A DNA stretch of 64,000 nucleotides, from contig CADEFM010000005.1 of the NCBI GenBank assembly GCA_902826605.1, positions 286,298 to 350,297 of the forward strand, given 5' to 3'. Made by a program: the position numbers and the translations under genes. This document shows, one piece after another, positions 26,142 through 34,439 of this stretch (within the stretch, counting starts at the first letter, position 1; every line of letters begins with the position of its first letter). The stretch is from an uncultured Acidobacteriota bacterium (GTDB taxonomy: Bacteria > Acidobacteriota > Terriglobia > Bryobacterales > Bryobacteraceae). Under the pieces are notes generated by a model, which was given only the letters and a program-made list of their open reading frames with translations, was not told where the DNA came from and made no database searches.

Positions 26142-27016
26142 GGCCTGTGAACACTCTCGCCATCGATATTGGCGGTTCAAAAGTTTCCGTGGCGCTGTTT
26201 GAGGACCGGCGGATGACGCGCCGCGAAACGCGCGCCACCGATCGGCAGGGAGGTCGTGCGTGGATGCTGGCGCAGTTAGAATCCATCGTTCTCGACTGGA
26301 AGCGGGATACCGCCATTGATCGCTGCGGTATCGGGTTCGGCGGCCCGGTGGATTTTCCGAGACAACGCATCGCTCTTTCCACGCATGTTGAGGGATGGCA
26401 GGATTTCGATCTCCCGCATTTCATCGCGCACCTGCTGAACGCCCCCGTCATGATGGACAATGACGCCAACGTGGGGGCGCTCGGCGAAGCCTGCTACGGC
26501 GCGGGGTGTGATGTGCGTCCGCTTTTCTATGTGACGCTCTCCACCGGTATCGGAGGCGGATTGATTCTCGAAGACGGAAATCTTTACCGTGGCGCGGATT
26601 CGTACGCGTGCGAAATTGGCCACCTCACGGTTCAACCCGGCGGACCGGAATGTTTGTGCGGATCGTATGGTTGTCTGGAGCGTATTTGCGGGGGACTGTG
26701 GCTGGAGCGCGACCACGGCAAGCCTGCGCGTGAATTAATGCGCGATGCTGCATTTGTGGCGCGCTATGTGGGTTCTCTGGCCATGGGCCTGAAAGCAGCG
26801 ATCATGCTGCTGAATCCGGCACGGGTGGTAATCGGGGGTGGAATCGCGAAAGCGGGCGATGCACTGTTCATACCGCTCCGCGCTGAGTTAGGCCGGCAGA
26901 TGACTTCGTGGTCGCGCGCGCGCCTGGCCGTTACTCCGGCGGCGTTAGGAGATGATAGTGTGCTGTGGGGTGCGCTGGCCCTGGTTGAAGCGGAAGGTCT
27001 TACTCAGTCTTCTTGA
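26138..27016 (+). CDS. ROK-family sugar kinase (glucokinase-like)
   Basis: 292 residues starting from the GTG that overlaps the HAD stop. The N-terminal phosphate loop is LAIDIGGSKVSVALFE. DNDANVGALGEACYGAG supplies the catalytic Asp region, and STGIGGGLILEDGNLYRGA and EIGHLTVQPGG form the sugar site. The ROK zinc motif is CLCGSYGCLERICGG. The protein lacks an N-terminal helix-turn-helix, so it is a kinase rather than a ROK repressor. Role: ATP-dependent phosphorylation of a hexose. Translational coupling to the HAD phosphatase may mean opposing or successive steps on one sugar phosphate, which is inference. Its 3' end overlaps the convergent zinc-ribbon gene by 17 bases. Confidence 0.9.
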   Translation: MRPVNTLAIDIGGSKVSVALFEDRRMTRRETRATDRQGGRAWMLAQLESIVLDWKRDTAIDRCGIGFGGPVDFPRQRIALSTHVEGWQDFDLPHFIAHLLNAPVMMDNDANVGALGEACYGAGCDVRPLFYVTLSTGIGGGLILEDGNLYRGADSYACEIGHLTVQPGGPECLCGSYGCLERICGGLWLERDHGKPARELMRDAAFVARYVGSLAMGLKAAIMLLNPARVVIGGGIAKAGDALFIPLRAELGRQMTSWSRARLAVTPAALGDDSVLWGALALVEAEGLTQSS

Positions 27017-27506
27017 ACAAGCTGTCAAACGCAGCGCGTGCGTCGCCTGCGGATCTCGGAGCAGGTGTCGCCGATGTCGTTCCCACCTGGCCGTTCCCAT
27101 TGGTGGCGGGCGGTGGAGCATCGCGCGCTACCGTGACGCGAGATTTGAAGAACTCACATTCATTGGCCACATCCTTTCCCGCGATCCGCACCGGAATGGG
27201 CTTCAAACACTGAAAACGTGTGGAAGGTTCAAAGTACTTGCACTGCTTACAACAATGCAGTGCCGCATTGCATTTCGGACAAGTCCCTTGAAAATCGATA
27301 TCCGCCGGCAGGGTTGTGGCGCAATTGAAGCATCGAGAGGCGGCCACGGCCTGCACCAACCGAGGCAGACGGGGACCCGTTACGTCAATCGGCGGGCGCG
27401 GTCCTTGCGGGCGTGGGCGATCATCACGCCGGTTGTCATTGTCTTGATAGTCGCCACGGCTGGAGTCCTGATAGCCGTTTTGCCGGTATTTGCGTTCACC
27501 GTCCAT
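27000..27506 (-). CDS. Cysteine-rich zinc-ribbon protein of unknown role
   Basis: 168 residues. The first 50 are low-complexity (Arg/Asp/Gln/Pro-rich, with DSSRGDYQDNDNRRDDRPRP). A zinc ribbon follows, with CFNC (C59, C62) and CPKC (C76, C79), then directly HCCKQCKYFEP (C85, C86, C89), C100 in RFQC and C117 in NECEFF, enough ligands for a second metal site. The C-terminal 45 residues are Pro/Ala-rich. The second Cys-block (CKQCKYFEPS..) resembles modules seen in many Acidobacteria proteins of unknown function. No catalytic motif is seen; metal storage, nucleic-acid binding or a protein-interaction role are all possible. Confidence 0.72.
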   Translation of the reverse strand: MDGERKYRQNGYQDSSRGDYQDNDNRRDDRPRPQGPRPPIDVTGPRLPRLVQAVAASRCFNCATTLPADIDFQGTCPKCNAALHCCKQCKYFEPSTRFQCLKPIPVRIAGKDVANECEFFKSRVTVARDAPPPATNGNGQVGTTSATPAPRSAGDARAAFDSLFKKTE

Positions 27507-27817
27507 AGATTGCTGGTAGGCTCACTCCTTGTGTGTCGAGATGATTGAAATGCGCGAGAATGTCAAATTGTTGCGCTCACCAGTACCCGGATACTGAACG
27601 CAATTCAGTGCGTACACATCTGGATCGAAGCTGGAAATCCCGGAAACGCGAAACGGCGGGCGTCTGTCTTGGCACCTAAATTGGCGCTTTCCCCGCAGGT
27701 TAGCGCGCGCGCCCGTCTAAACAACTATTTACCACGGAATGCCCGTGGAGTCCAGAGCAAATCTTCCGCCACTCGTAATATCGTGCGCGGGCCGGTCGAA
27801 CTTTAGGCCTATTTCAG
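27507..27817. other. Intergenic stretch, 311 bases, no gene seen
   Basis: This lies upstream of the zinc-ribbon gene and downstream of glgP, both on the minus strand. No convincing coding frame is present. It holds one short dyad, ACTGAA-CGCAA-TTCAGT at 27593-27609, which could be an operator for the zinc-ribbon gene, and no clear terminator after glgP. Confidence 0.6.
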
Positions 27818-30388
27818 CTACGAGGGCACTTGGTCGGCCCATTTTATAAGCGCGTTGCACGGACGATTCAAAGGGTCGTCGACGTGATTCGGGCTCACGC
27901 GAACAGCGAATCCCAGGCGTCCGGTTGTCATGGGGCTGAAATCAGATCCAAACACAAATACGGTTCCTTGTTGTTCCAGGGGGGCAAGAGCCAGGACGTC
28001 GGTGTCCTCCAATTCACCGCGCGGGCCAATACGGCCCACCACCGCCTCCACGCGCACGTCCCGCGGAGTGAGGCCTCTGAGATCGAGACTGGCGCGCAGT
28101 GGTATCGGCATTCCACCGGGTACCCCGCCGGGTACGGCGCCATCCAGGCCAGTATGGGCGGCCAGAAACCTCACGTCCGGCCAGCGCGCGTCCACTTCAC
28201 GACTCCATAGCACCCATTCCCTAGCGGCCGCGAAATTGCGTTGCGCTACCGCCTGGAAGGACCGTTGGGCGGGTTCGTACAATTCCGACGTGTATTGAGA
28301 GATCATACGCTGGCAGTTAAAGTTGGCACTCACATAGCTCAAACTTTGTTTGACCCGCTGCATCCACTCCACCGGCACGCCCTGTTCGCGGCCCTGATAG
28401 TACAATGGTGCGATTTCGTCTTCCAACAGGCAATAGATGGCTGCGGCGTGCGCGTCATCACGATCCGGCGAATAATCCTCCCGGCCGCCGATCGCCCAGC
28501 CCCCCGATTGTTCCGCGGCTTCATCGTACCAACCATCAAGAATGCTGAGGTTCAGCGCGCCGTTAATTCCGGCTTTCATGCCACTAGTCCCGCAAGCTTC
28601 CTCTCCGCGGCGCGGCGTATTGAGCCACAAATCGACGCCTTGGACCAGTTCCTCGGCCACATCCGCGCCGTAATTTTCGACGAACACAATTTTCCCCGCC
28701 AATTGCGGATCGCGCGAAAATTGAACGATTTCGCGGATCAACGTTTTGCCCGGAATATCGTGCGGGTGCGCTTTACCGGCAAGCACGATCTGCACCGGCA
28801 TCCGGGGATTGTTCAGAATGTGCTTTAGGCGCTCCAAATCCCGAAAAATCAGCGTGGCCCGTTTGTAGGTGGCGAAGCGCCGCGCGAAGCCGATGGTGAG
28901 CGTCTCGGGATCGAGCACTTCACGTGCGCGTTCCACCTCCGGAGCGGGCGCGTTGCGAGCCTGCGCGTTGGCGACAGCGCGCTCTCGTACGAAGGCGGTG
29001 AGCCGCCGCTTGCGTTTCCGGTGGGCTTCCCAAATCTCGGCGTCCGGAATTTCGGCGGTCTGCTTCCACATGGCCGAATCCGCATGGCCATCGCGCCAGT
29101 CTGGCTGCAGATACTGATCGTAGAGGCTGGCCAGGTCTCCGTTCAGCCAACTGGTGAGATGCACGCCGTTGGTAACCGACGTGATCGGCACTTCCCAGGA
29201 GGGAAGATTGGGCCACAGCGACGCCCACATTTCCTGGGATACGCGACGATGCAGGACGCTGACTGCGTTGCGATAGGCCGACGCCTGCATGGCGCACACC
29301 GCCATGGAGAACGCCGCATACTGTCCGGCGCCTGGGCCGCGTCCCAGCGCGAGAAAAGTGTCAAACGAAATTCCCGCCTCCGCGCAATATCGTTCGAAAT
29401 ACTCGCGCATCATTTCCGCGCTGAAGGTATCGAGGCCAGCCGGCACGGAGGTGTGCGTGGTGAACACGTTGTTGCAACGGCTGGCATGCAAGGCTTCTTC
29501 GAAACTGAGTTTTTCGCCGGCCATCAGCATGCGAATGCGCTCAATGGCGAGGAACGCGGAATGGCCTTCGTTCATGTGAAAGACTTCCGGATGAATATCC
29601 AGTTCCCGTAATGCGCGCAGGCCTCCTACGCCCAGCAGAATCTCCTGCCGCAGACGAGTGTGGGAATCGCCTCCATACAACTGATCGGTGATGTCACGAA
29701 ATTCGGGAAGCGGATTCTGCGGAATGTTCGTATCCAGCAAATACAATTTGACCCGGCCCACGTCCACACGCCAGATTTTCGCGAAGACGTCCACGCTCTT
29801 GATCTGGACGGTAATGACCATCTCGTTTCCGTCCGCCCGCTGGACCGCCGTGATAGGCAGAGAGTAGAAATCGTTAATGGTTGTGCGCTCCTGCTGCCAG
29901 CCATCGGCATCAATGGTCTGGTGCAGATAACCTTTCTGATAGAGCAATCCGACGCCTACCAATGGCAGGGTCGCGTCGCTCGAGGCCTTCAAATGGTCGC
30001 CCGAAAGTACCCCCAGCCCTCCCGAATACACGGGCATGCAATCCACCATTCCATACTCCATGGAGAAGTAGGCGACCTTAGGAGGCTGAAGCGGGGCGCG
30101 AACCGCTAAATACGCATCGAGAATTTCGCATGCCTTGCGGTACAACGCAAGATAGCGTGGGTCGGCGGCGGCGCGTTCGAGGGATGCCTGCGGCACTCTT
30201 CCGAGCATGAGAATCGGGTTATGCCCGCTGGCTTTCCAAACCACCGGATCCAGCCGCCGGAATACCGCGCGCACGCCGTGGTTCCAGCTCCAGATCAAAT
30301 TGAGGCCGAGTTCAGGCAGTCTCTCGAGCGCCGGAGGCAGCGCCGGTCGCACAAGGAATTCCCGTAAGGGACGAATTTCAAAGGACAT
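27818..30388 (-). CDS. glgP: Alpha-glucan (glycogen/maltodextrin) phosphorylase
   Basis: 856 residues, matching the bacterial alpha-glucan phosphorylase subgroup that starts with a DUF3417-like N-terminal domain (LGLNLIWSWNHGVRAVFRRLDP). The glycosyltransferase core has VAYFSMEYGMVDCMPVYSGGLGVLSGDHLK, the GFARRFATYKRA loop and NYGADVAEELVQGVDLWLNTP. The pyridoxal-phosphate lysine sits in EEACGTSGMKAGINGALN. It releases glucose-1-phosphate from alpha-1,4-glucans, which phosphoglucomutase at 51.4 kb can convert to glucose-6-phosphate. No branching or debranching gene is adjacent. Divergent from the osmoprotectant-binding gene. Confidence 0.95.
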   Translation of the reverse strand: MSFEIRPLREFLVRPALPPALERLPELGLNLIWSWNHGVRAVFRRLDPVVWKASGHNPILMLGRVPQASLERAAADPRYLALYRKACEILDAYLAVRAPLQPPKVAYFSMEYGMVDCMPVYSGGLGVLSGDHLKASSDATLPLVGVGLLYQKGYLHQTIDADGWQQERTTINDFYSLPITAVQRADGNEMVITVQIKSVDVFAKIWRVDVGRVKLYLLDTNIPQNPLPEFRDITDQLYGGDSHTRLRQEILLGVGGLRALRELDIHPEVFHMNEGHSAFLAIERIRMLMAGEKLSFEEALHASRCNNVFTTHTSVPAGLDTFSAEMMREYFERYCAEAGISFDTFLALGRGPGAGQYAAFSMAVCAMQASAYRNAVSVLHRRVSQEMWASLWPNLPSWEVPITSVTNGVHLTSWLNGDLASLYDQYLQPDWRDGHADSAMWKQTAEIPDAEIWEAHRKRKRRLTAFVRERAVANAQARNAPAPEVERAREVLDPETLTIGFARRFATYKRATLIFRDLERLKHILNNPRMPVQIVLAGKAHPHDIPGKTLIREIVQFSRDPQLAGKIVFVENYGADVAEELVQGVDLWLNTPRRGEEACGTSGMKAGINGALNLSILDGWYDEAAEQSGGWAIGGREDYSPDRDDAHAAAIYCLLEDEIAPLYYQGREQGVPVEWMQRVKQSLSYVSANFNCQRMISQYTSELYEPAQRSFQAVAQRNFAAAREWVLWSREVDARWPDVRFLAAHTGLDGAVPGGVPGGMPIPLRASLDLRGLTPRDVRVEAVVGRIGPRGELEDTDVLALAPLEQQGTVFVFGSDFSPMTTGRLGFAVRVSPNHVDDPLNRPCNALIKWADQVPS

Positions 30389-30500
30389 GAAGGGTCAGCG
30401 GACGCAAATAGAGAACCAACCAAGGCCGCTTTTCTGCATTCAGCATAGCAGACGCACGATGTACACGAGCAGCGCCTTCCCGCGCTATGCTGGAAACCAA

Positions 30501-31394
30501 ATGAACCATTGGAGAGAGTTGATTGGTCTGTTCACATGTGTGCTCACAATGGCTTTAACGTTCGGCGCTTGTGGGCGTTCGTCCACAGCTATTGTGGTGG
30601 GTTCCAAGAGTTCAACCGAACAGATGATCCTGGGTGAGATCGTGGCCCAGCACCTGGAGCATCGTCTGAGCCGGAAAGTAACACGTCGCTTGAACGTAGG
30701 GAACACGCTGATCGCTTTTCAGGCGCTGCAGAACGGCGAAATTGGATTGTACCCGGAATATACGGGTGCGATTGTAACCGAAATTTTGCGCGAGCAAGCC
30801 TCCAACGATGCGGCGCTGATGTTTGAACGCGCGCGCGGAGAGATGCGCCGGGTTGCGCAATCGGAGTTGCTGGACCCGTTAGGAGTCAACAATACCTTTG
30901 TGGGCGTGATTCGCGCCGCGGACCGGCGCGCTAGTGCTGCTGCCAATATGAGCGCCGCTGCGGAGGTAAAAGATCCTTGGAAAATCGGTATTACGTACGA
31001 TTTTCAACAGCGCGCGGATGGCATACCCGCTCTGACGCAGTATCATTTCCCCATGGCGGCTCCGGTGCGGGCCGTGGATGCTAGTGCTCTTTACCGCATG
31101 ATCGAGGAAGATCAGGTGAGCATGATCATCACCGGCGCCACCGATGGTTTGCTGACCTCCTCGCCCTGGAAGACGTTGATGGATGACCGCGGCCTTTTTA
31201 CCCCTCAACAGGTCTGTATTCTGGTGAAGCAGCCGCTGCTTGCTTCCGAGCCACGGTTGAGGGCCGCGCTGGCAGAGCTCTCCGGCAAATTCACCAATGA
31301 GGGCATGAGAAAAATGAACGCAGCAGTGGATGTGCAACACCGCGCCGCCGCCGCAGTCGCCGCCGACTTCTTGGCGGGAGCGGGCTTGAAATAG
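30501..31394 (+). CDS. Osmoprotectant (glycine-betaine/choline type) ABC substrate-binding lipoprotein, solitary
   Basis: 297 residues from the ATG at 30501, which begins a lipoprotein-like signal (MNHWRELIGLFTCVLTMALT, then FGAC, C24); longer readings overlap glgP. The fold is OpuAC/ProX-type: VVGSKSSTEQMILGEIVAQHLE, NALIAF-like NTLIAFQALQNGEIGLYPEYTGAI, a PEYTG motif typical of OsmF/OpuCC proteins, and a C-terminal VSMIITGATDGLL region. It would bind quaternary-ammonium solutes in the periplasm. The ATPase and permease genes are missing around it, so it must use components encoded elsewhere. It is followed by the complex I operon, to which it seems unrelated. Confidence 0.85.
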   Translation: MNHWRELIGLFTCVLTMALTFGACGRSSTAIVVGSKSSTEQMILGEIVAQHLEHRLSRKVTRRLNVGNTLIAFQALQNGEIGLYPEYTGAIVTEILREQASNDAALMFERARGEMRRVAQSELLDPLGVNNTFVGVIRAADRRASAAANMSAAAEVKDPWKIGITYDFQQRADGIPALTQYHFPMAAPVRAVDASALYRMIEEDQVSMIITGATDGLLTSSPWKTLMDDRGLFTPQQVCILVKQPLLASEPRLRAALAELSGKFTNEGMRKMNAAVDVQHRAAAAVAADFLAGAGLK

Positions 31395-31506
31395 CTCCGA
31401 AACCGCTATCCCGTTGAATCATTACGAGTTCTGCGTAAAGCCACCGACAGTTCAAAGCCCGGCTAGCGCCCTTCCACCTCAAATACCCCCATTTCGATGG
31501 ATTTTC

Positions 31507-31536
31507 GGGACATTGCTTGCAGCGGCATGACATAAT
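31507..31536 (+). promoter_or_regulatory. Possible promoter of the complex I operon
   Basis: GGGACA (31507-31512), an 18-base spacer and CATAAT (31531-31536) lie 16 bases before nuoC. The hexamers are weak matches; the 158-base gap contains no better candidate. Confidence 0.3.
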
Positions 31537-31552
31537 AGGGGTTACCCTTCGT

Positions 31553-32062
31553 ATGATCACTACGCCATGGGACACGGAACTCGCCCAGGAACTGCGGCGG
31601 CAGTTCGGGCAGGGTATCGTCGAATGTTCCAGCTATCTGGAGCAGAACTTTGTCGTCGTAAGGCCGGATCATACGGTCGAAGTTTTGGCCTGGCTGAAGA
31701 CGGAGCAAGGCTTCGACACGATCGTGGACGCGACCGTGGTGGACTGCCCCAAGCGGGAAGGCGCGCGGTTCGATCTGATCTACATCGTCTACAGCCACTC
31801 GCGTAATGAGCGTTTGCGGGTGAAGACGTCCTTCGACGACGGCTACGAACCGGGGACTGCCGTGCCGGTGTATGCCGGAGCGAACTGGCTGGAGCGGGAG
31901 ATTTTCGACATGTTCGGCATTCGCTTCGCCGGACATCCGGACTTGCGCCGCATTCTGCTGCCGGACGACTGGCGCGGGCATCCGCTGCGCAAAGACAGCT
32001 CCATCCTGGCGATGGATCAGCAATGGGTGAAGGATAACCTGGGCATCGAAAGCGGCCAGTAG
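31553..32062 (+). CDS. nuoC: NADH-quinone oxidoreductase subunit C
   Basis: 169 residues from the ATG at 31553; the earlier in-frame start 36 bases upstream adds residues without homology. It matches the 30-kDa subunit: VDATVVDCPKREGARFDLIYIVYS and the signature NWLEREIFDMFGIRFAGHPDLRRILLPDDW. This is the peripheral-arm subunit next to NuoD near the quinone site. The fold is complete and not fused to NuoD. Its stop is directly followed by the nuoD ATG. It heads the operon, although nuoA and nuoB normally precede it and are not here. Confidence 0.96.
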   Translation: MITTPWDTELAQELRRQFGQGIVECSSYLEQNFVVVRPDHTVEVLAWLKTEQGFDTIVDATVVDCPKREGARFDLIYIVYSHSRNERLRVKTSFDDGYEPGTAVPVYAGANWLEREIFDMFGIRFAGHPDLRRILLPDDWRGHPLRKDSSILAMDQQWVKDNLGIESGQ

Positions 32063-33172
32063 ATGACGGAAACCTTACTGGACGCCAATGAGCTGGTCCT
32101 GAACATGGGACCGCAGCATCCCTCCACGCACGGCGTCCTGCGCGTCGTGTTAAAGCTGGACGGCGAGAAGGTGACCGGCACCGATTGCATCATCGGATAC
32201 CTGCATCGGGGCGTGGAAAAGATCGGGGAGAACCGCACCTACGCGATGTTCGCCCCGTATGTGGACCGCATGGACTATCTGGCTGCGGTTTCTAACGGCC
32301 TGGGCTACTGCCTGGCGGTGGAAAAACTTTTGAACGTCACCGCACCGCCGCGCGCGCAGACTGTGCGCGTCATCCTGGCGGAATTGAACCGCATCGCCAG
32401 CCATCTGTTCTGGCTGGGCACGCACGCGCTGGATATCGGCGCGATGACGCCGCTGTTTTACACGCTGCGTGAGCGCGAGGAAGTGCTGAAGATTTTCGAG
32501 AACTACTGCGGCGCGCGCATCACGACGCACGCGTTCCGCATTGGCGGTTTGTACTACGAGGTGTATGACGGCTTCGAAGCACAGGTGCTCGCATTCTGCG
32601 AAATGTTCGAACGGCGCGTCGACGAGTATGAAACCATGCTCACCGAAAACCGCATCTGGGTGGATCGCCTGCTAGGCGTCGGCATCCTGACGGCGGCGGA
32701 TTGCTTGGAACTGGGTGTAACGGGTCCAATGATTCGGGCTTCCGGCGTGGCGTGGGACTTGCGCAAAGCTCAGCCGTATTCGGGCTACGAACAATACGAC
32801 TTTGATATACCGACGCGAACCAACGGCGACACCTACGACCGCTACATGGTGCGCATCGCCGAAATGCGGCAGAGCGTGCGCATCATCCGTCAGGCGGCGA
32901 AGAACATTCCCGAAGGCCCGCAAATGGCCAAGGTCCCCAAGGTGATCAAGCCGCCGGTGGGTGAGGTGTACGTTTCCGTGGAAGCGCCCAAGGGGGAACT
33001 CGGCTACTTCCTGGTGAGCGATGGCACCATCACTCCGTACCGCGTGCGCGTGCGTCCGCCGTCGTTCGTGAATTTGCAGGCGTTGGACAGAATGGCGCGC
33101 GGGGCACTGATCGCCGACGTGGTGGCGATTATCGGCACGATCGATATTGTGCTGGGTGAGGTGGACCGATGA
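32063..33172 (+). CDS. nuoD: NADH-quinone oxidoreductase subunit D
   Basis: 369 residues, the 49-kDa subunit. [23 protein letters not shown] is the universal N-terminal signature with the quinone-site His. [37 protein letters not shown] and [13 protein letters not shown] follow, and the C-terminal [14 protein letters not shown] ends in [12 protein letters not shown]. It forms the quinone-binding pocket with NuoB. The ATG follows the nuoC stop with no gap. The stop overlaps the nuoI start in ATGA. Confidence 0.97.
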   Translation: MTETLLDANELVLNMGPQHPSTHGVLRVVLKLDGEKVTGTDCIIGYLHRGVEKIGENRTYAMFAPYVDRMDYLAAVSNGLGYCLAVEKLLNVTAPPRAQTVRVILAELNRIASHLFWLGTHALDIGAMTPLFYTLREREEVLKIFENYCGARITTHAFRIGGLYYEVYDGFEAQVLAFCEMFERRVDEYETMLTENRIWVDRLLGVGILTAADCLELGVTGPMIRASGVAWDLRKAQPYSGYEQYDFDIPTRTNGDTYDRYMVRIAEMRQSVRIIRQAAKNIPEGPQMAKVPKVIKPPVGEVYVSVEAPKGELGYFLVSDGTITPYRVRVRPPSFVNLQALDRMARGALIADVVAIIGTIDIVLGEVDR

Positions 33173-33618
33173 CCTTTCTGCGCAAGATCTTACTGGGCGA
33201 TCTGTGGCAAGGTCTGAAGCTCACGTTCCGCACGCAAGCGCCCAAGAATATCTACACGGAGCAATATCCCGCCGAGCGGCCCAAGGTGGCCGAACGTTTT
33301 CGCGGCGCACCGCGGCTGAACATCAACCCGACCAACGGCGAGACATTGTGCATCTCCTGCGACCTGTGCGCTATTGTGTGCCCGGAGAAATTGATCAAAG
33401 TGACCAGCGTGCGCAATCCCGAGACGCGCCGCAAGGATTTGGTAAATTTCACTTACGATCTTTCGCGCTGCATGTTCTGCGGGTTGTGCGAGGACGCCTG
33501 CCCGGTGGACGCGCTGGAGTTGACGCAGGACTTCGAACTGGCCGGATATTCACGGGAGGGCGCGATCTGGGACCGGCAGATGCTGGAAGAGGGGCCGCAT
33601 CCCCAGAGGTTTGTTTAA
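33169..33618 (+). CDS. nuoI: NADH-quinone oxidoreductase subunit I (two 4Fe-4S clusters)
   Basis: 149 residues. Two ferredoxin motifs are intact, [14 protein letters not shown] and [15 protein letters not shown], ligating clusters N6a and N6b that pass electrons toward NuoB. The N-terminal helix region ([18 protein letters not shown]) is the membrane-surface segment of the family. It overlaps nuoD by four bases and precedes nuoJ by 18 bases. In most operons nuoH sits before nuoI; here it has moved to the operon end. Confidence 0.97.
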   Translation: MTFLRKILLGDLWQGLKLTFRTQAPKNIYTEQYPAERPKVAERFRGAPRLNINPTNGETLCISCDLCAIVCPEKLIKVTSVRNPETRRKDLVNFTYDLSRCMFCGLCEDACPVDALELTQDFELAGYSREGAIWDRQMLEEGPHPQRFV

Positions 33619-33636
33619 CGAGAGATTTCGCTAACG

Positions 33637-34140
33637 ATGCTGGACGCCATTTTCTTTTACGCCTTCGCATTGCTGGCCGTGGCCGGCGCTGTGCTCACCG
33701 TGACGCGGCGCAACGCCGTGCATAGCGCCATTTGGTTGATCGTGTCGCTGCTGGGCGTGGCGGGTTTGTTTTTGCTGGCGCAGGCGGAGTTTCTATTCGC
33801 CGTGCAGATCGTGTTGTACGTGGGCGGAGTAATGCTGCTGTTCCTGATGGTGATCATGCTGGTGAATCTGGATCGCGCAAAGCAGGAGCGTCAATTCAGC
33901 CAGCAGTGGCCGGCGGCTTTGGCGCTGGCGGCCGTGGCGGGCTTCGGGTTAACGGTGGTGTTCCGGAAAGCGGGCGCGGTACTGCCTCCCATGGCATCGC
34001 CCGCCGAGCAGGGCAACACGCAATGGCTTTCGGAGGTGATGTTCCGCCAATATCTGTTGCCGTTTGAATTGGCTTCCGTGGTGCTGCTGGTGGCGATGGT
34101 AGGCGCGGTGCTTATGGCTCGCAAGAAGGCTGGCACGTGA
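33637..34140 (+). CDS. nuoJ: NADH-quinone oxidoreductase subunit J
   Basis: 167 residues with five membrane helices. Family marks are RRNAVHSAIWLIVSLLGVAGLFLLAQAEF and the conserved VQIVLYVGGVMLLFLMVIMLVNLD, the pi-bulge helix tied to proton coupling. Length is typical. The end overlaps the nuoK start in GTGA. Confidence 0.95.
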   Translation: MLDAIFFYAFALLAVAGAVLTVTRRNAVHSAIWLIVSLLGVAGLFLLAQAEFLFAVQIVLYVGGVMLLFLMVIMLVNLDRAKQERQFSQQWPAALALAAVAGFGLTVVFRKAGAVLPPMASPAEQGNTQWLSEVMFRQYLLPFELASVVLLVAMVGAVLMARKKAGT

Positions 34141-34439
34141 TCACCTCCACGCACTATCTGGTGTTGGGCGGGTTGCTGGCGCTGATCGGAACGCTGGGTG
34201 TGCTCACACGGCGCAACGTCGTCGTGATTCTGATGTCGATCGAGCTGATTCTCAACGCGGCCAACTTGAACCTGGTGGCCTTCGCACGCGAACTGAACCA
34301 GATTCAAGGCCAGGTCTTCGCGGTGTTCGTCATCGCGATCGCGGTGGCGGAAGCATCGGTGGGACTGGGCATTCTGATCGCGTTGTTCCGCAACAAGGAG
34401 ACGGTCGATGCCGGCGAAATCGACCTCCTGAAATGGTGA
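34137..34439 (+). CDS. nuoK: NADH-quinone oxidoreductase subunit K
   Basis: 100 residues from a GTG that overlaps the nuoJ stop. Three membrane helices with the conserved acidic residues in VVILMSIELILNAANLNLVAF and VIAIAVAEASVGLGILIALFR, which form the half-channel next to NuoJ. The stop lies 7 bases beyond the nuoL start. Confidence 0.95.
   Translation: MITSTHYLVLGGLLALIGTLGVLTRRNVVVILMSIELILNAANLNLVAFARELNQIQGQVFAVFVIAIAVAEASVGLGILIALFRNKETVDAGEIDLLKW

Noticed and set aside
26952..27548. Plus-strand open frame across the end of the ROK gene
   Set aside because: It overlaps both the ROK kinase and the zinc-ribbon gene in other frames; its hydrophobic tail alone is not evidence of a gene.
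27593..27609. ACTGAA-N5-TTCAGT dyad as a named operator
   Set aside because: The dyad is real but short, single-copy and not tied to any regulator in the window, so it is noted only in the intergenic entry.
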